64,000 nucleotides of DNA from an uncultured Desulfobacter sp. (GTDB lineage Bacteria > Desulfobacterota > Desulfobacteria > Desulfobacterales > Desulfobacteraceae). A model generated the notes under the pieces. That model was not told the origin of the DNA and did no database searches. It was given only the letters and a program-made list of their open reading frames with translations. How positions within the stretch are numbered: the stretch's first letter is position 1; each line of letters starts with the position of its first letter. Location of the stretch: assembly GCF_963664415.1 (NCBI RefSeq), contig NZ_OY761445.1, positions 1,142,501-1,206,500 on the forward strand, given 5' to 3'. The translations under genes were made by a program, and so were the position numbers. This document shows, one piece after another, positions 1 to 15,000 of the stretch.

Positions 1-3000
1 AAATTCTTTTCCCAAAGAATTTCAAGAAAAAAAGATAACGAAAGACGCAGAATGCTCTTTGAGACCCTTGAAAAGCGGGTGCTCCTTTCGGGTGATCCTG
101 TCTCTGCGTCACAGGATTTGCAAAATCATGAGTTCTCTGTTAACGATGCCGTGCCTGCAGCTGAAGAGATCATTGTACCTGAAACCGGATATCAGGAGGC
201 CCAGGCTGCAGACGTCACATCCGACGCCCCTGCTGACGACGCGTCCACTTCTTCCGCGTCTGAGGAATTTATTGAAAACGACGTTGCGACCCGGGAAACA
301 GCTGATGGGGATCAAACCGTTGAGGTGACTGATGATAAAACTGTTGCAACAACCGCTGATACCCAGGCAGAAGCCACCTACGATGATCAGGTACCGTCCA
401 AGGAAAACATCTCCAATCAGTTAACTTACCTGTTATCCGAAGACAGCGGTCGGCAAATCGTTGTTGTCGATCCGTCGGTTCCTGATTATGTCTCGCTGAT
501 TGAAAATATATTTGAAGAAATATCCGATGTACCCAAAGAGACGGATTCCGTTCGTGATCTTGCCGCCACTGAAACCGCCAATGACGACGTTGACACAAGC
601 AGCTCGACTGATGACACATCCCAATCCCTCGCGATCTTAGATGATAGTACGGAACCTTCCTCAACAGAAACGAAAAACGACGATACGGAAGATGAATTAC
701 AGGCATCACCCTATGAAATCATAATACTTGATGCGAACAGTGACGGCATTGAGCAGATTACAAAAGCGTTGAGTCAATATGAAGATGTAAGCGCGGTACA
801 TGTTATTTCCCATGGTGCCGCCGGCATGATGCGTCTTGGCAACAGCGTGGTGGACAGGGAGCGCCTTGAAGAATATTCCGACAGCCTCAGGGCATGGCAG
901 GAAAGTCTGAGTGAAAGCGGAGATATTCTTCTTTACGGCTGTAACGTTGCATCCGGAGAGCTGGGGATTGCCTTTATCACCGAACTGAGCAGGCAAACCG
1001 GGGCGGATGTCGCCGCATCAACAAACGCCACGGGAGACGTCGAGCGCGACGGGGACTGGCGCCTGGAGTACACTGTGGGTGTGATTGAGACAATTCCGCT
1101 CTTTCAGGGAACGGGCTTCTCTGATTACGAACAACTCCTTGAAAATATTGTCGGCACCGACGATGATGACACCCTCACCGGAAACGAGGCAACCGATGAT
1201 TCCATGACCGGCGGCACCGGTGACGACATTTATCAATTCCAGGACAACTGGGGTACCGACACGGTTCTTGAGCTGAACGATGAAGGATACGATACCCTTG
1301 ATTTTTCCGAAGTAACGGCTGATCTTACAATCACCATAGCCGAAAACGGTGCCGTAACCGTAACCGGCGGCACAAATTCACTGACCGCGACCGGCGTTGA
1401 AAAGATAATCGGCGGAACCGGAACAGACACGCTCTTTGGGGTGCAAGACGGTTCCGAATGGCGCATCACCGGAGACAACACCGGCAGATTGAACGGCGTC
1501 GTTTTCAGCGATATCGAACATCTCAACGGTTCGGATACCGGAAATGATGTCTTCAGTATGGAAGATAATGCCCGGTGGTCCGGCACCATTGACGGTAAAG
1601 GCGGGAACAATACCCTTACATTTGAAAACGTTACGGAAAGCCTTGCCTTTACCATCAAGACCGACGGCTCCGTGTCTGTAACAAGTACGCCCAATGCATG
1701 GTCTGCACTTGGTATCATTCCAGATGATGTCCTGGCCCTGCTGACGGACCTGATACAAATTGACGCGGTTCAAAATGTCCAGACCCTCGTGGGAGGACAG
1801 GCAGACAATAATTTTATATTTGAAGACGGCGCCGAATTTGACGGCACCTTTCAATGCAGTGCAGATACCACCAATTCCCTTGATTACTCAGCCTATTCAG
1901 GCAATGTGGCCGTCAACTTTGAAGACTGTACCGCCACAGGAACCACCGGCATCCAAAATCTTAACCGGGTGGTCGGCAAACAGAGCCAACTTAATATTAC
2001 ATTTACCAAAGACGGCGATAACAATGAAAATGAAACCGTCTCCTTTACCGATGAAAAAGGCATCATCGCAAGCGCCTTAACATGGATAGGCCTTGAAAAC
2101 ATAGAGGGCACCCCCGGTGATGATGTGCTCACAGGAAACGGCGGCATTAATATCATTGTCGGCAATGCCGGTGATGATCTGCTTATGGGCGAAGGCGGCG
2201 CAGATACATACATGTTTGCCGACGGATGGGGCGTTGATACCATCGAAGACAGCGGCGGCATAGATATCATTGACTTCACCCTGACCACGGCGGATCTTAC
2301 CTTTACCGTTCATGCGGACGGCACCATCAGTGTCACCGACGGAACAAACAAACTTCTGGCAACCGACGACATCGAAGTGATCATAGACGGCCAGGGAAAT
2401 GACAAGTTCGTTTTTGAAGACGGCGCAACCTTTGACGGCATAATCGGCAAAGCAGACTGGATTGACAAACTTCTGGGCGTCAGTCTTATTGATTACGGGT
2501 CCAATACCCTTGATTTTTCGCAATATACCTCTTCGATCTATGTCGATCTGGGTGTACCGATTCCACGTCTTGAAACCATCCTTTTTCAGCAGGCATGGGA
2601 TACCGATGCCGGGGCTCCCATTGTGGCGGCTTTCAACAATATCACCAATGTGATCGGCGGCAGTAATGACGACGTTATCATGGGAAACGATTCCGCCAAT
2701 AAGCTTACGGGCGGTGAAGGAGACGACGTAATCTACGGCCGAGGCGGCGCAGACACATTTGACGGTGGGCTTGGAAATGACGTCCTCGTGGGCGGCATGA
2801 GCCTTTCGGATCTGATGACCATCATCCAGACATTGCAGGACCCCACGGCAATCGCGGACCAGTTTCTGGCATCTGCAACGGAACTCATCGCATATGTCGC
2901 CGACGGCGGAACCATTCAGAGTTTTTTACTGAACAAACTGGCGGGTGATGAAAATACGGTTACATATGCAAGTGCATCAGGATCTGTAACCGTCAATTTA

Positions 3001-6000
3001 GGGTTTGATCTTGACTCCGGTGAATCTGCCCTGGCCAACCTGCTATCCCTTGATGCTGAGACCGTACAGAATACATCAGATTTTGTTCCCCACAGTGAAG
3101 GTGCCGCCGGCCATGACTATATTGTCGGGATACACAATGTCATCGGCTCCAACTATGACGATATTCTATACGGCAATCTGTTTGACAATACCATAAAAGG
3201 CGGTGCCGGGGACGATGAACTTTACGGCGGTCTTGGCTCGGATACGCTTGTGGGCGGAGAAGGTGATGATTATATAGACGGCGGCGGCCTTATTGATGAT
3301 ACCCTGGTGGGAGACAGGGATACGGCCTCATATGTCGACGCGTCAAACGGGGTGAGGGTCGATCTGGGTATTGACGGCGCCCAGGACACAAGAAACTGGA
3401 TCATTGAGGCCCAGGGCCATGATGTTGTCGGCGGTCTTGTTGACGGACAGGAGTATGAAGTCATCAGTGTTGCCGACGATACATTCAAGCTCCAAAGCAG
3501 GACCGGGGAAGAGATAGAGATTGAACTGACGCCACCCGGCGGCACCCATCGCTTTGAAACAGACGACGGTTCCATATGCTTTTCCCCATCATCCTCGGGG
3601 GGCATAGACTATGCAAACAACCAAATCACCATAACAGGCCACGGCCTGTCAGATGGTCAGGTCATCACATACGATGCCGGCAGTAATGATGAGATCGGCG
3701 AGCTTACCGACGGACAAAGCTATAAGGTGGTCAAAATTGATGACGATACCTTTGAGCTTAAAGACCTTGTGGACACAGCGGTTGTGCTGGCGTTGTCCCT
3801 CCCCGGCGGCGTCCATGGATTTACTAAAGACGGTGAAATTGTAGTATCGTTCACACCGACCGAGGATGATTCCCTTGATTATGGCGATAATACATTTACC
3901 ATAGCGGACCACGGACTGAGCCAAGGGGATATCGTTACATACACGGCCGGCGGCGACAAGGTTTTCACCAGCGACGGGGCCGGTAATGATACCCTTGTCA
4001 ACGTGGAAGGACTTACTGGGTCAGGATACAATGACTACCTGATCGGAACGGATGCACCCAATGTGATCAAGGGCGGTGCCGGAGATGATGTGCTCGTCAG
4101 TGGTAAAGGGGTTGACATCATGGAGGGCGGTGCCGGAAGTGATACCATTTCCTATGAAACCGCCGCCGGCTCGGTGTTTGTGAATTTGTGGGACACCCTT
4201 CCCCAGGTCACCGGCGGAACGGATATTGATACCCTTTCAGGAATCGAAAATATTATCGGTTCCGCATTTGATGATATTCTGATCGGCGGTCTGGGCAACA
4301 ACATTCTGGAAGGCGGATACGGTGATGATATCCTTTCCGGCACACAGGGCTCGGATACATATTCATTTAAAGAAGGCTGGGGCTCGGACACGGTGATCGA
4401 CGATATCGAGGCGCTGCTGGACTACATTGACGGTAATGTGGAGATCTTTGACTATGTTTCCAACGGTCTTTCCACTGCGAGCAAGTGGATCGCAGAAACC
4501 TTTGACACCACCGATGTTTATGCAAAACTGACCGGTGCGGAAGAAGCGTCTGCCGAAAATATTCCCGACATCCTGGATTTCAGCGACACAACGGCAGACC
4601 TTACCGTTAACATCTTGGGGGTTGGTGATGTCAATGTTGCTTACGGCACAAACAAAACCAATGATGTTTCCGAAATGGAAATCATCCTGACCGGCGGCGG
4701 AAGCGATACCTTTATTTTTGCAGACGGAGAGTCTTTTAACGGAACGATTGATGCCGGAAGCACGGATTACACAAAATATCCGGATGCGCATCAGGATGTC
4801 AACACCCTTGATTACTCTGCGTTTACCGATTCCGTTGTGGTTGATCTTTTGGCCGCCGAAGACGGTGAGCCCGGTGAGGCCCAGGGCACAAAGGGTGTCT
4901 ACAACATTCAGAACGTTATCGGCGGCAGCGGGGATGATACCTTAAAGGGGTCCGAAGAGAACAACCTCCTGATGGGCGGTGAAGGCGATGATCTGATAGA
5001 GGGAAATGCCGGCGATGATGTGCTGGAAGGCGGTGCCGGAAACGACACCCTTGTAGGCGGTGAAGATTACGACCTTGTTTCTTACGTCACCTATGAAAAC
5101 ACCGTTGATAACAGCGGTGTGACCATTGATCTGAGCCTTGCAGACGGAGAGCAGGATACGGTCGGTGCCGGTACGGACATCCTCAAAGAAATTGAGGGCG
5201 TGGTCGGTTCCGATTATGACGATGCCATCACCGGTGATGAACAGGACAACATGCTCATCGGCGGTGCCGGGGACGATACCATCTACGGTATGGCCGGTGA
5301 TGATTTGATCTCCGGTGATGCCGGTGATGATCTGCTCCTCGGCGGCGCAGGCGATGATACCATAGAGGGCGGCATCGGCGATGATATCATGAACGCCGGA
5401 ACAGGCAGTGATACCGTCTCTTACATTTATCCCGGAAAAGCCGTTGTTGTGGATCTGACCAATACACAGGCACAAAATACGGTCGGCGCAGGCCAAGACA
5501 TCCTCCTAGGCTTTGAAAACATCATCGGTTCAAAAAAGAACGATATCCTCATCGGTAATAACGAGGATAATATTATTGCCGGTGGTGACGGGGATGATAC
5601 GATCTACGGTGGTGAAGGGGATGACACCCTTTCGGGTGAAGCCGGTGATGATACAATTTATGGCGGTGAGGGCGATGATACGCTGAGCGGCGGTGCCGGT
5701 GATGACCATCTTGACGGATACATTCAGGGTGAATCATCAGACGATGATAAAGGGCTGGATACGGTCTCCTATGCCGAGGGCGAAAGCGGTGTGATCGTCA
5801 ACCTGGCTATTGACGGAGAAGCCCAGGATACCGACGCCCTTGGTGTGGATACTCTTGTAAATGTGGAAGGCGTCATCGGAACGGAATATGATGACATTCT
5901 GACCGGCAGTGTTGATGACAACATTATCATGGGGCTGGCGGGCAACGACATCATCCAGGGCGGTGCCGGGGATGATATTATCTCCGGCGGTGACGGAACC

Positions 6001-9000
6001 GACTTTGCCTCCTATTCCATGTCCGATACCTCGGTTTTTGTGGACCTAAGCATTACATGGGAGCAGGAAACCGGAGATTCCACGGGCTGGGACGAAATTT
6101 CCGGCATCGAAGGCATCATCGGGTCAGATTATAACGATGTCCTGACCGGCGATGATGAAAACAACGTCCTGATCGGCGGACTCGGCGCGGATGAACTGGA
6201 CGGCGGAGAGGGAGACGATACCGCCTCATATGAATACGCCCTGGACGGCGTTAGTGTCGATCTGACGGGTGTGACGCCAAACACCGGCGAGGCGGAAGGT
6301 GATACGTTTACCGGCATAGAAAATCTCATCGGCTCTGATCATGATGACGTTCTTAGGGGTGATGCCTCGGATAATATTATATTCGGCGGCATGGGTACGG
6401 ATTATATTTACGGGAATGAAGGAGATGATCTCCTTGAGGGTGAAGAAGGAGACGACTTTATTTTCGGCGGCGCAGGTGATGATATTCTGGTGGGCGGAGC
6501 CGGGGCCGACGCCTATGACGGCGGCGAAGGTGAAGATACCGCATCCTACAGAAATGCGGCGGATGAAAATGCCGATGATGATACCACGGGTATCACCATC
6601 AACATGAATGACGCCTCAAAAAATACCCGTGAAGCCGTTGGCGACACCTTTACCAATATCCAAAATATAGAAGGCTCGGCTGCAGATGACACCCTGATTG
6701 CCGACAACACAGGTGTAAAACTTTACGGCCTTGCAGGCGATGACGAACTGACGGGCGGTACCGGTGATGACACGCTTTTCGGCGGATCAGGTGATGACAC
6801 CCTTATGGGCGGTGCCGGTGATGATGTGCTCATCGGCGGTGAAGGGGCCGACGCCCTTTACGGCTTTATCAAAGACAGACTTGAAAGTGAAGATACCGGC
6901 ACGGATACCGTCTCATATGAGGATGCAACCGCCGGTGTAACCGTTAATCTTACCACGAAAACCGGTGCTTCCGATGTGGCCGAAGGGGATACCTATGAGG
7001 GCATAGAAAACATCATCGGTTCCGAGTATGACGATGAACTGACCGGTGACGAACATGACAATGTCATCAAAGGCGGTGACGGGGATGATCTCCTCGCCGG
7101 AAAGGCCGGAGATGACATCATTGACGGCGGGGAAGGCGGAGATTTTGTTTCATATGCCGACGCCTTTCAAGGCGTTACCATTGATCTTAGAATCACCGAT
7201 GCCCAGACCAATAATGATGAAGGCAGTGACACACTAATTAATATTGAAAACATTGCCGGTTCCACCCGTGATGATATCCTCATCGGTAATGAATACGACA
7301 ACATCATTGTCGGCGGAGAAGGCAGTGATATTATCCAAGGGCTTGAAGGCGATGACATACTTGCCGGTGAAGCCGGGGTAGACATCATAGAGGGCGGAGA
7401 GGGAGACGACATTCTTGAAGGCGGAGAGAGCGCAGATTCGCTTGTCGGCGGCGACGGTACGGATACGGCCACATACGTTGATGCCCAAAATGCCGTCACG
7501 GTCAGTCTTGAGGACGGTGTGGTCGGAATCGGAGATGAAGCGGCAGGAGACACCTTAACCGGCATCGAAAACCTTGTGGGATCCGATTATGATGATGTCC
7601 TCACCGGCAATGACGAAGATAATGCCCTGTCCGGCGGTACCGGAGATGATACGCTGGAGGGTGGTGCGGGGGATGATTTCCTTGAAGGCGGAGAAGGCGA
7701 TGACTTGATAAAGGGCGGTGAGCATGGTTCAGAAGGCGATACCGTCTCCTATGAAAACGATGAGGCCGGTGTAAATGTTGAGCTTGGGGGCACTGCAACG
7801 GACGGTTCCGGCGGAACGGACACCCTTGAAGGCATAGAAAATATTTACGGCTCTGCCAATGATGATGTCCTTATCGGTAATGATGACGACAATATCCTCT
7901 GGGGCAATGAGGGGGCCGACACCCTAACCGGCGGTGGGGGTGACGACCTGCTGAACGGCGGTTTGGGAGATGATATTCTCATGGGCGGTGCAGGCAATGA
8001 CACCTACATGTTTGAAAGTGACTGGGGTAACGACACCATCAACGAAACCGATGCAACCGAGGGCAATACCCTTGATTTTTCCCTCATCGCAGACCCGCTG
8101 ACCGTCGAAATAAACGCCGATAACACTGTATCCGTATACGCAAGCACCGGCACCCTGGAAAATATACCCTATATCACGACCATCATCGGTGGCCAGGGAG
8201 ACGATACATTTATCTTCGATCCGGCGGCCACCCTTACGCCGTTTATCGACGGTTATGACGGGTTTGATACCCTTGATTACTCAAAATTTACAATAGATCT
8301 GAATATTGATCTGTCCGATTCCGGTGACAACCCGCTCGGTACATCAGGCATAGATGCCATGGAAAATATTGTGGGCGGTTCAGGGGATGATACCCTGATC
8401 GCCGGAGATGCCGACACCACCCTTTATGGCGGGGAAGGTGACGACCATCTGATCGGCGGGGCCGGAGACGACGCCCTTTACGGTGGTGAAGGGATCGATA
8501 TCCTTGAAGGTGGGGCCGGAGATGATACGCTTGACGGCGGTGCAAGTTCCGATGCGCTTTACGGCTACCTGGCATCGGCTCCGGGTGATGATGCCGGAAG
8601 CGACACGGCTTCCTACAAGAGTTTTGAAATTGATCTGGACGAAAACGGCCTGACGGTTGATCTGAACACCCCCGGTAATTCCACTGAAGATGCCCTTGGG
8701 GATACGTTTACAGGCATTGAAAATCTTCTGGGTTCAACCGGTTCCGATATCCTTGTCGGGGATGAAAACGCCAATATTTTATCCGGCGGCGACAGCAATG
8801 ACCTACTCGTGGGTCTTGGCGGTGATGACATTTATGACGGCGGTGTGGGCTACGATATGGTCTCCTATGAAGCCTATACCGATGCCACCGGCGGTGTATA
8901 TGCGAACCTTGGCGGCATTAAGAGCGAACACGCATATACCGCATCCGGTACAGACTCTCTTGCCGGTATAGCAAACAGCCTTGCGGACCATATCAACAAT

Positions 9001-12000
9001 AATGCCGGTTCTGATTACTCGGCAACCGTTACCGACGACGCCATCACCATCGAAAATATTAACGGCGACACGTTTAAAGCCACCTTTGTTAATCCCACGG
9101 GCGGAACAATGGCGGTGACTGATATTTCGGATACAACCGTCACCATTACCCTCGGCGGAACCGTCACGGTAGGCGGCCGGTGGCAGATAGCGCTTTTTAA
9201 CGGTCTTGATGCCATTGTAACCGGTGATTCAGGCATCATCAGCCGGGATGCCATGATCGATGTGGAAGACCTGACAGGTACGGTATACGCGGATACACTT
9301 ATAGGTGATATCAACAGCAATATCATCAAAGGTGCCGGCGGTGACGACATCATCATGGGGCTAAGCGGTGCCGACACCCTCTATGGAAATGAAGGTGCCG
9401 ACACCCTGTACGGAGGTAAAGACGGCGATATTCTGATCGGCGGCGCGGGTGCCGACAAACTTTTCGGATATACCGAAGGGGGCGACCCTGCCGATGATGT
9501 TTCCAATGATACGGCCTCATACGAAGACGCAGAATCAGGCGTCACGGTCAGCTTGTCAAGCAACACCGGTACGGCAGGTGAGGCCGCCGGGGATGTTCTT
9601 GACGGAATCGAAGACCTGACGGGCTCGGCTTATCAAGATCTGCTTACAGGAAACAGTGGTGACAATACGCTGATTGGAAACGCCGGAGACGATATTCTCA
9701 CGGGCGGCGGCGGTTTTGATACCGCCTCTTATACCACAAGTACTGCGGGCGTGAATGCAAACCTGTCCACAGGAACAGCCGACGACGGATTCGGCGGTAC
9801 CGATACCCTGATCGGCATCTCAGACCTGGTAGGATCGGATTATGACGATACGCTGACAGGTGATGAAGCCGGCAATTACCTTACGGGCGGTTTTGGAAAC
9901 GACATCCTTGACGGCGGTGCCGGAGATGACGTCCTTCTCGGCGAGTCCGGGGATGATATCCTGATAGATCTGTCCGGTGATGATGATCTTGACGGCGGTT
10001 TCGGCGATGATACGGCTTCATATATCAATGTTGTTGCGGGCCTGAACATTGACCTGACTATCCTTGAAGCCCAGGATACCCTGGGTGCCGGAACGGATAT
10101 TCTCACCAGCATTGAAAATATCATCGGCGGATCAGGTAACGACACGCTCATTGGCGACAGCGGTGATAATGTTTTAAAGGGTGGGGACGGGTCTGACATC
10201 CTTATCGGCGGGCTTGGCGCCGATATCCTTATGGGCGGTGCCGGCGCCGATGCGCTGTACGGCCACTTCATCGACAATAGTGATACGGCTGAGGATATTG
10301 AAATTGATATGGCCTCCTATGAGGGGTCCACCGCGGTGGTGGTCAACCTGTCAGACGGAACAACCAGTGGTGGCGATTCCGCCGGTGATACGTTTTTTAA
10401 TATAGAGGGTCTTATCGGATCATCAGGGGATGATAGCCTTACTGGCGATGATAACGACAACATTCTCAGGGGCGAAGAAGGCGCCGATACTCTTAGGGGC
10501 GGCTCAGGCGATGATATCCTTGAAGGCGGTGCCGGGGCCGACAAACTTTATGGTGATGACGGAAGCGATACGGCATCCTATGAAAGTTCTGATGGGGCAG
10601 TTTATATCAACCTTGATGCCGAAACTTACAGCGGGAGCCATGCCGAGGGTGATGTCTTAAGCGGGATACTCAATGTCATCGGTTCTGCCTACGATGACAC
10701 CCTGATTGGAAATGAATACGACAATACCCTTTCGGGCGGTGACGGTAACGATACCTTTGCGCTGCTTGATGTCGCCGGGTCAGGGACGACCGGTCAGGAC
10801 GTCATTGAAGGCGGTGAAGGCGAAGACATCATGCCGGACTGGAAGTCTTATACGATAGACACGGTCTTCCCGGGCGGATTCACACTGAATGATATTGACG
10901 GTATAACCATCACAGATGCTGAGCACAGTATCACGGCAACCGGCGATATCATGTTCATATCCGCTGAATCCATTACAGTGGAAGAAAATGTGAAGCTGGT
11001 ATCTACCGAAGGAAATATCATTCTCAAGGTCAATGCCTATCTTGAACCCAATATCCTGAATGATCTGCAAAAGTTTTACACCAACAATTCGGCAACGGCC
11101 GAAATCTTAATTAATGACAACGTAGAGCTGACCGCCACGACAGGCAATGTATACATAGAAGCCACGTCAACCACAAAGCGCTCGGTCGGGTATGATTATT
11201 ATAGAACAGGGCTTGCCGACGGTCTTGATGCACTGGAAGTTGCCGGCGTCACCGGCATCATGACATTTGAGGAAGCAGAGGTTAAGCCGCCCACAATAAA
11301 CAAAGACAAAACGGTTACCGAAGGCGCGGTGCTGACGGCTGCTAGAATAACTTGGGATGCGTCGGAAGGCAGTTTTGAGGATGCGGGTTTTGAGGAAGGA
11401 CAGACCATCCTTGTTACGGGATCGGCGTCAAACAACAATCTGTTCAGAATCGAAAAGGTCGATACTGAAAACAATACCCTTTATGTCACCTCCGTTGATG
11501 AAGCCACGGCAACCGACGACAAAAAGAAACAGGCGGATACGGTAACGACATACGGCAATGCCGATATCATTGCCGAAGAAGATGCCAAATATGTAACGAT
11601 TCAGGAAGTCGAAACCTCACGCATCAGCTCAAACCCCATTGCCGTTTTAAGCGATCTGGGAGAAGAAGCGGGGCAGCTGGAAACCAGCGGTGGGACCCAG
11701 GCAATTTTGGGCGCAGAAGTCGCCGAAACAGTCCTTCCGTTGATCACAGATAAACTGAACGCACTTGCCAAGCTTTTTTTAAAAAATTCGCCCTTGGTGA
11801 AAAATTTTAACGTAGCGGCAGCACCTCCCGTACAGGTCCTCAGATCCGATGCATCTTCCATAATTGATATCGGAGCAGCCACAATCACCGCCGGCAAAAA
11901 TATCACCATAAAATCGTCTGCAGTTTCCGATGCATCCCTTAAAACATCCCCAACACTTTTCGGCACACCTGTGTCGGTTGGTATAACCGTGGTCATGTCC

Positions 12001-15000
12001 GATGCTGAGGCAAAAGCGGACATCACCGGCGGTGCCGTGATTACGGCAGGCGAAGCATTTGAACTTTCTGCGGATGTAAAAAACACCCTTACGGAACACC
12101 TTACAATCACATCAAATAAATTGGTGGATATTACCTCCAAAAACAAGAAAACGATCCTGGATAAATTCAAGTCTCAGCTTGCAATCGGTGTGGCGCTTGC
12201 AGATTCAAATTCAAGTGCCACGGTAAGCCAGGGGACAGTAATAACGGCCGGCAGTGCAAGTGTAACTGCCAATAATGATAATAATATAGACTTAAGGGTC
12301 TCTGCAAACACCCTGCCCGCCGCCAAGCCCATTACAAACCAGCTGACGAAAACAAAGCCGAAAGCTGAATACAAAATAAACGCAACCACAGCCGGTGAAG
12401 CAATTACGGTGACCCTGAAACCTGCCGCCGCCAAGTCAAGCAATGCAAATAATTCAAACACAGCCAGTGTCAAGCCGGAGTACAAGGTCACCCTTGTCAA
12501 ACCCAACGGAACATACTTTACCGCAACGCCGACCACGGCATCAAACGGAACACAGACCTGGACGTTTACGCCGCCTGTAGCGGGTTCATATACCATTCGT
12601 GTTGAGCTAGCCAACCAGGCTGCCTTTTTCGGCACAGGCACCGGTACAGAGGCCAAGACGGCCTCGTTCAGCATTACCATTCCGAAAAGCAATCTTTCCA
12701 ATGAGTCCATTCAACAGACATTCGGCATTGCCACGGCCGTGGGGGTCAGTGATATTACATCGACCAGCGTGGCCAGAATAGACGGCCATGTGACGGTAAC
12801 GGATGGAGATCTTACATTGGAGTCCAAGTCCGTAACAGGCGACTCGTCTGCAGATTCCTATGATGCACTTGGGAATCTTGAGTCTACTGACAAAAACAAC
12901 CTTATTGTTACGGCAATACTTAACAACAAGAAAGTCACGGTAAATCCTTCAAAGCCCACCGGCAGCAGCGCTACCCGGTGGTGGAGTTCCTTTGCCAATG
13001 TCGGGGCAAAACCATCTGCGGCAAACCCTGCCCAGAAAAAAGAAGTCAACACCCTTGGTCCAAATTTGTCGGGCGCCGTGGGGGTGGCTATCAGCAACAA
13101 CCAGGCGGATGCAATTATCGGTGACAATGCGGTCATTGAAGTCCAAAACGGTGATATGACCATCACCGGTTATACTGAAGAAAATATAAAGGCCACCATA
13201 ACGGCACATGTCAACAAACCGTCTGAATCGGTCAGTGGTGCGGCAGCGGTTTTTGCAGGGCTCTACAATAATGAAGCCAATGCAATCATCGGCGACAATA
13301 CCACGGTGGATGTCAGCGGAGCGCTCACCATTGACGCCGATGCCATAATCCCAAATCAGATTACCCTTGATGATGCATGGGATGAATTCATTGAAAAGGC
13401 AAGTAATTTAGTAGATCCGTACACCTGGATAGAGCCGTTTACAAGCTTTGGTCTGGGTCAACCTGAAGAGACAACGGGGCCCGAACCGGCCGATGCCACA
13501 CCCCCTGCAGGCATAGGTGCGGCGATTATCCAGAAGATCAGAAACGGCACGGTTGTGGTGCAGCAAAAAGCCGCCAACTTTACCCAGTCACTTGCCGCAG
13601 GTGCAACGGACTACGGAACAAGCCTGTCGGGAAGGTTTATCGGCAATACCGAAGGCACCGTCAATGCAGATATCATGGAACTGCTCAATTATTTCCCGAG
13701 TATGCTCGAAGATGCGAACTTCTTCCAGAGACTGTCAACAACCTTTGTGTCTGCCAGTTCAAAGGCCGGCAGGGACGATGATTACAGAAGCGCCCAGGCC
13801 GCAGCGGCGAACCAGAAATTGGATGAAGGAGAAGAACAAAAAGAAGCCGCCTCAGGATTAGATCTTTCCGTGGCATTTTCAGGAGCCATCAATGTATTTT
13901 TTGCCGGAGCCGAGGCAAACGCAAGAATAGGAGAGAATGCAAAAATCAATCAGATGATGACATCCCCTGATCAGGATGTCATTGTAACGGCGGATACGAC
14001 GATTGAAACCATCAATATGACCGGCCTGCCGGCACTGAACATCGTGAATCTCCTGCTTGGCCGGAACACAATCACCCCTGTCACCAAACCTGCAAAAACA
14101 CTTACCGCGGAACAGAAAGCCGCCCTTACACCGGCAGAAAAAAGAGCTTTAAAACGAGAGACGGCCCTGCAGACGGCAAGCACGCTCCCGGTAATCGGCG
14201 TACCGGCGGGGATCGCCTACAATATGACGTCACTGGCCAAGAACGGGGTCGGCAGAACCACGGAAAAAGATCTTCTTGAAAGGCTTGAAAGCCAACTCCT
14301 TTTTCCGACTAAAAGCGGTGGAAGCGCCCTGGGAATAAATTTTCAGTACACAGATTACACCAGCACCGCCACGGCAACCATTGCGGACAGTGCCAAGGTC
14401 TCCTCCCAGAAAAATGTCAGGGTAGAGTCCGATACCGGCAACATGCTCATTGATCTTACTGCCGCCGGCGGTGCGGCCGAGGGGCTTTTGGCATTAACAG
14501 GGGCCGGAACCGGCTATACCATTGATAATACCTCCCTTGCCACAATCGGTGATGATGCGGTTATTTATGCAAAAAGCAATATCAATGTAGACGCAGACAC
14601 CAGTAATGTTGTAGTGACCTATACCGGTTCAACGACCAACGGCACCAACCTTGGCATGGGCGTTTCCATTTCAATCGGTCTTATTGATAATACCATAGAG
14701 GCCAATGTCGGCGACAACCAGGGGGCGTCACCCGCCGTGGATGTGGAACAAAAGTGGATTGACTTCAAGAGCGGTGCCGGAACCCTGAGCCGCGCGGATG
14801 GCGGCGACTGGACAGACGATTTTAGTGCCGGCGACTGGGTCCGAATTTCAAATCTCTCCGACACCGATGACGGCCTGTACAAACTTGAGAGTGTCACCTC
14901 GGAGGTACTGACTTTTGAGGCCGAATCGGAATCCACACTCGCCGGTACGGGAACCGACGGGTTTGTTACCGTTCAAAAGGTCGGACATCTCCAGGCTGAC

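Noticed and set aside
5600..10845. Regularly spaced repeats that could suggest a CRISPR array or satellite
   Set aside because: The repeats are in frame, vary at synonymous sites and encode RTX nonapeptides; there are no constant repeats with unique spacers.
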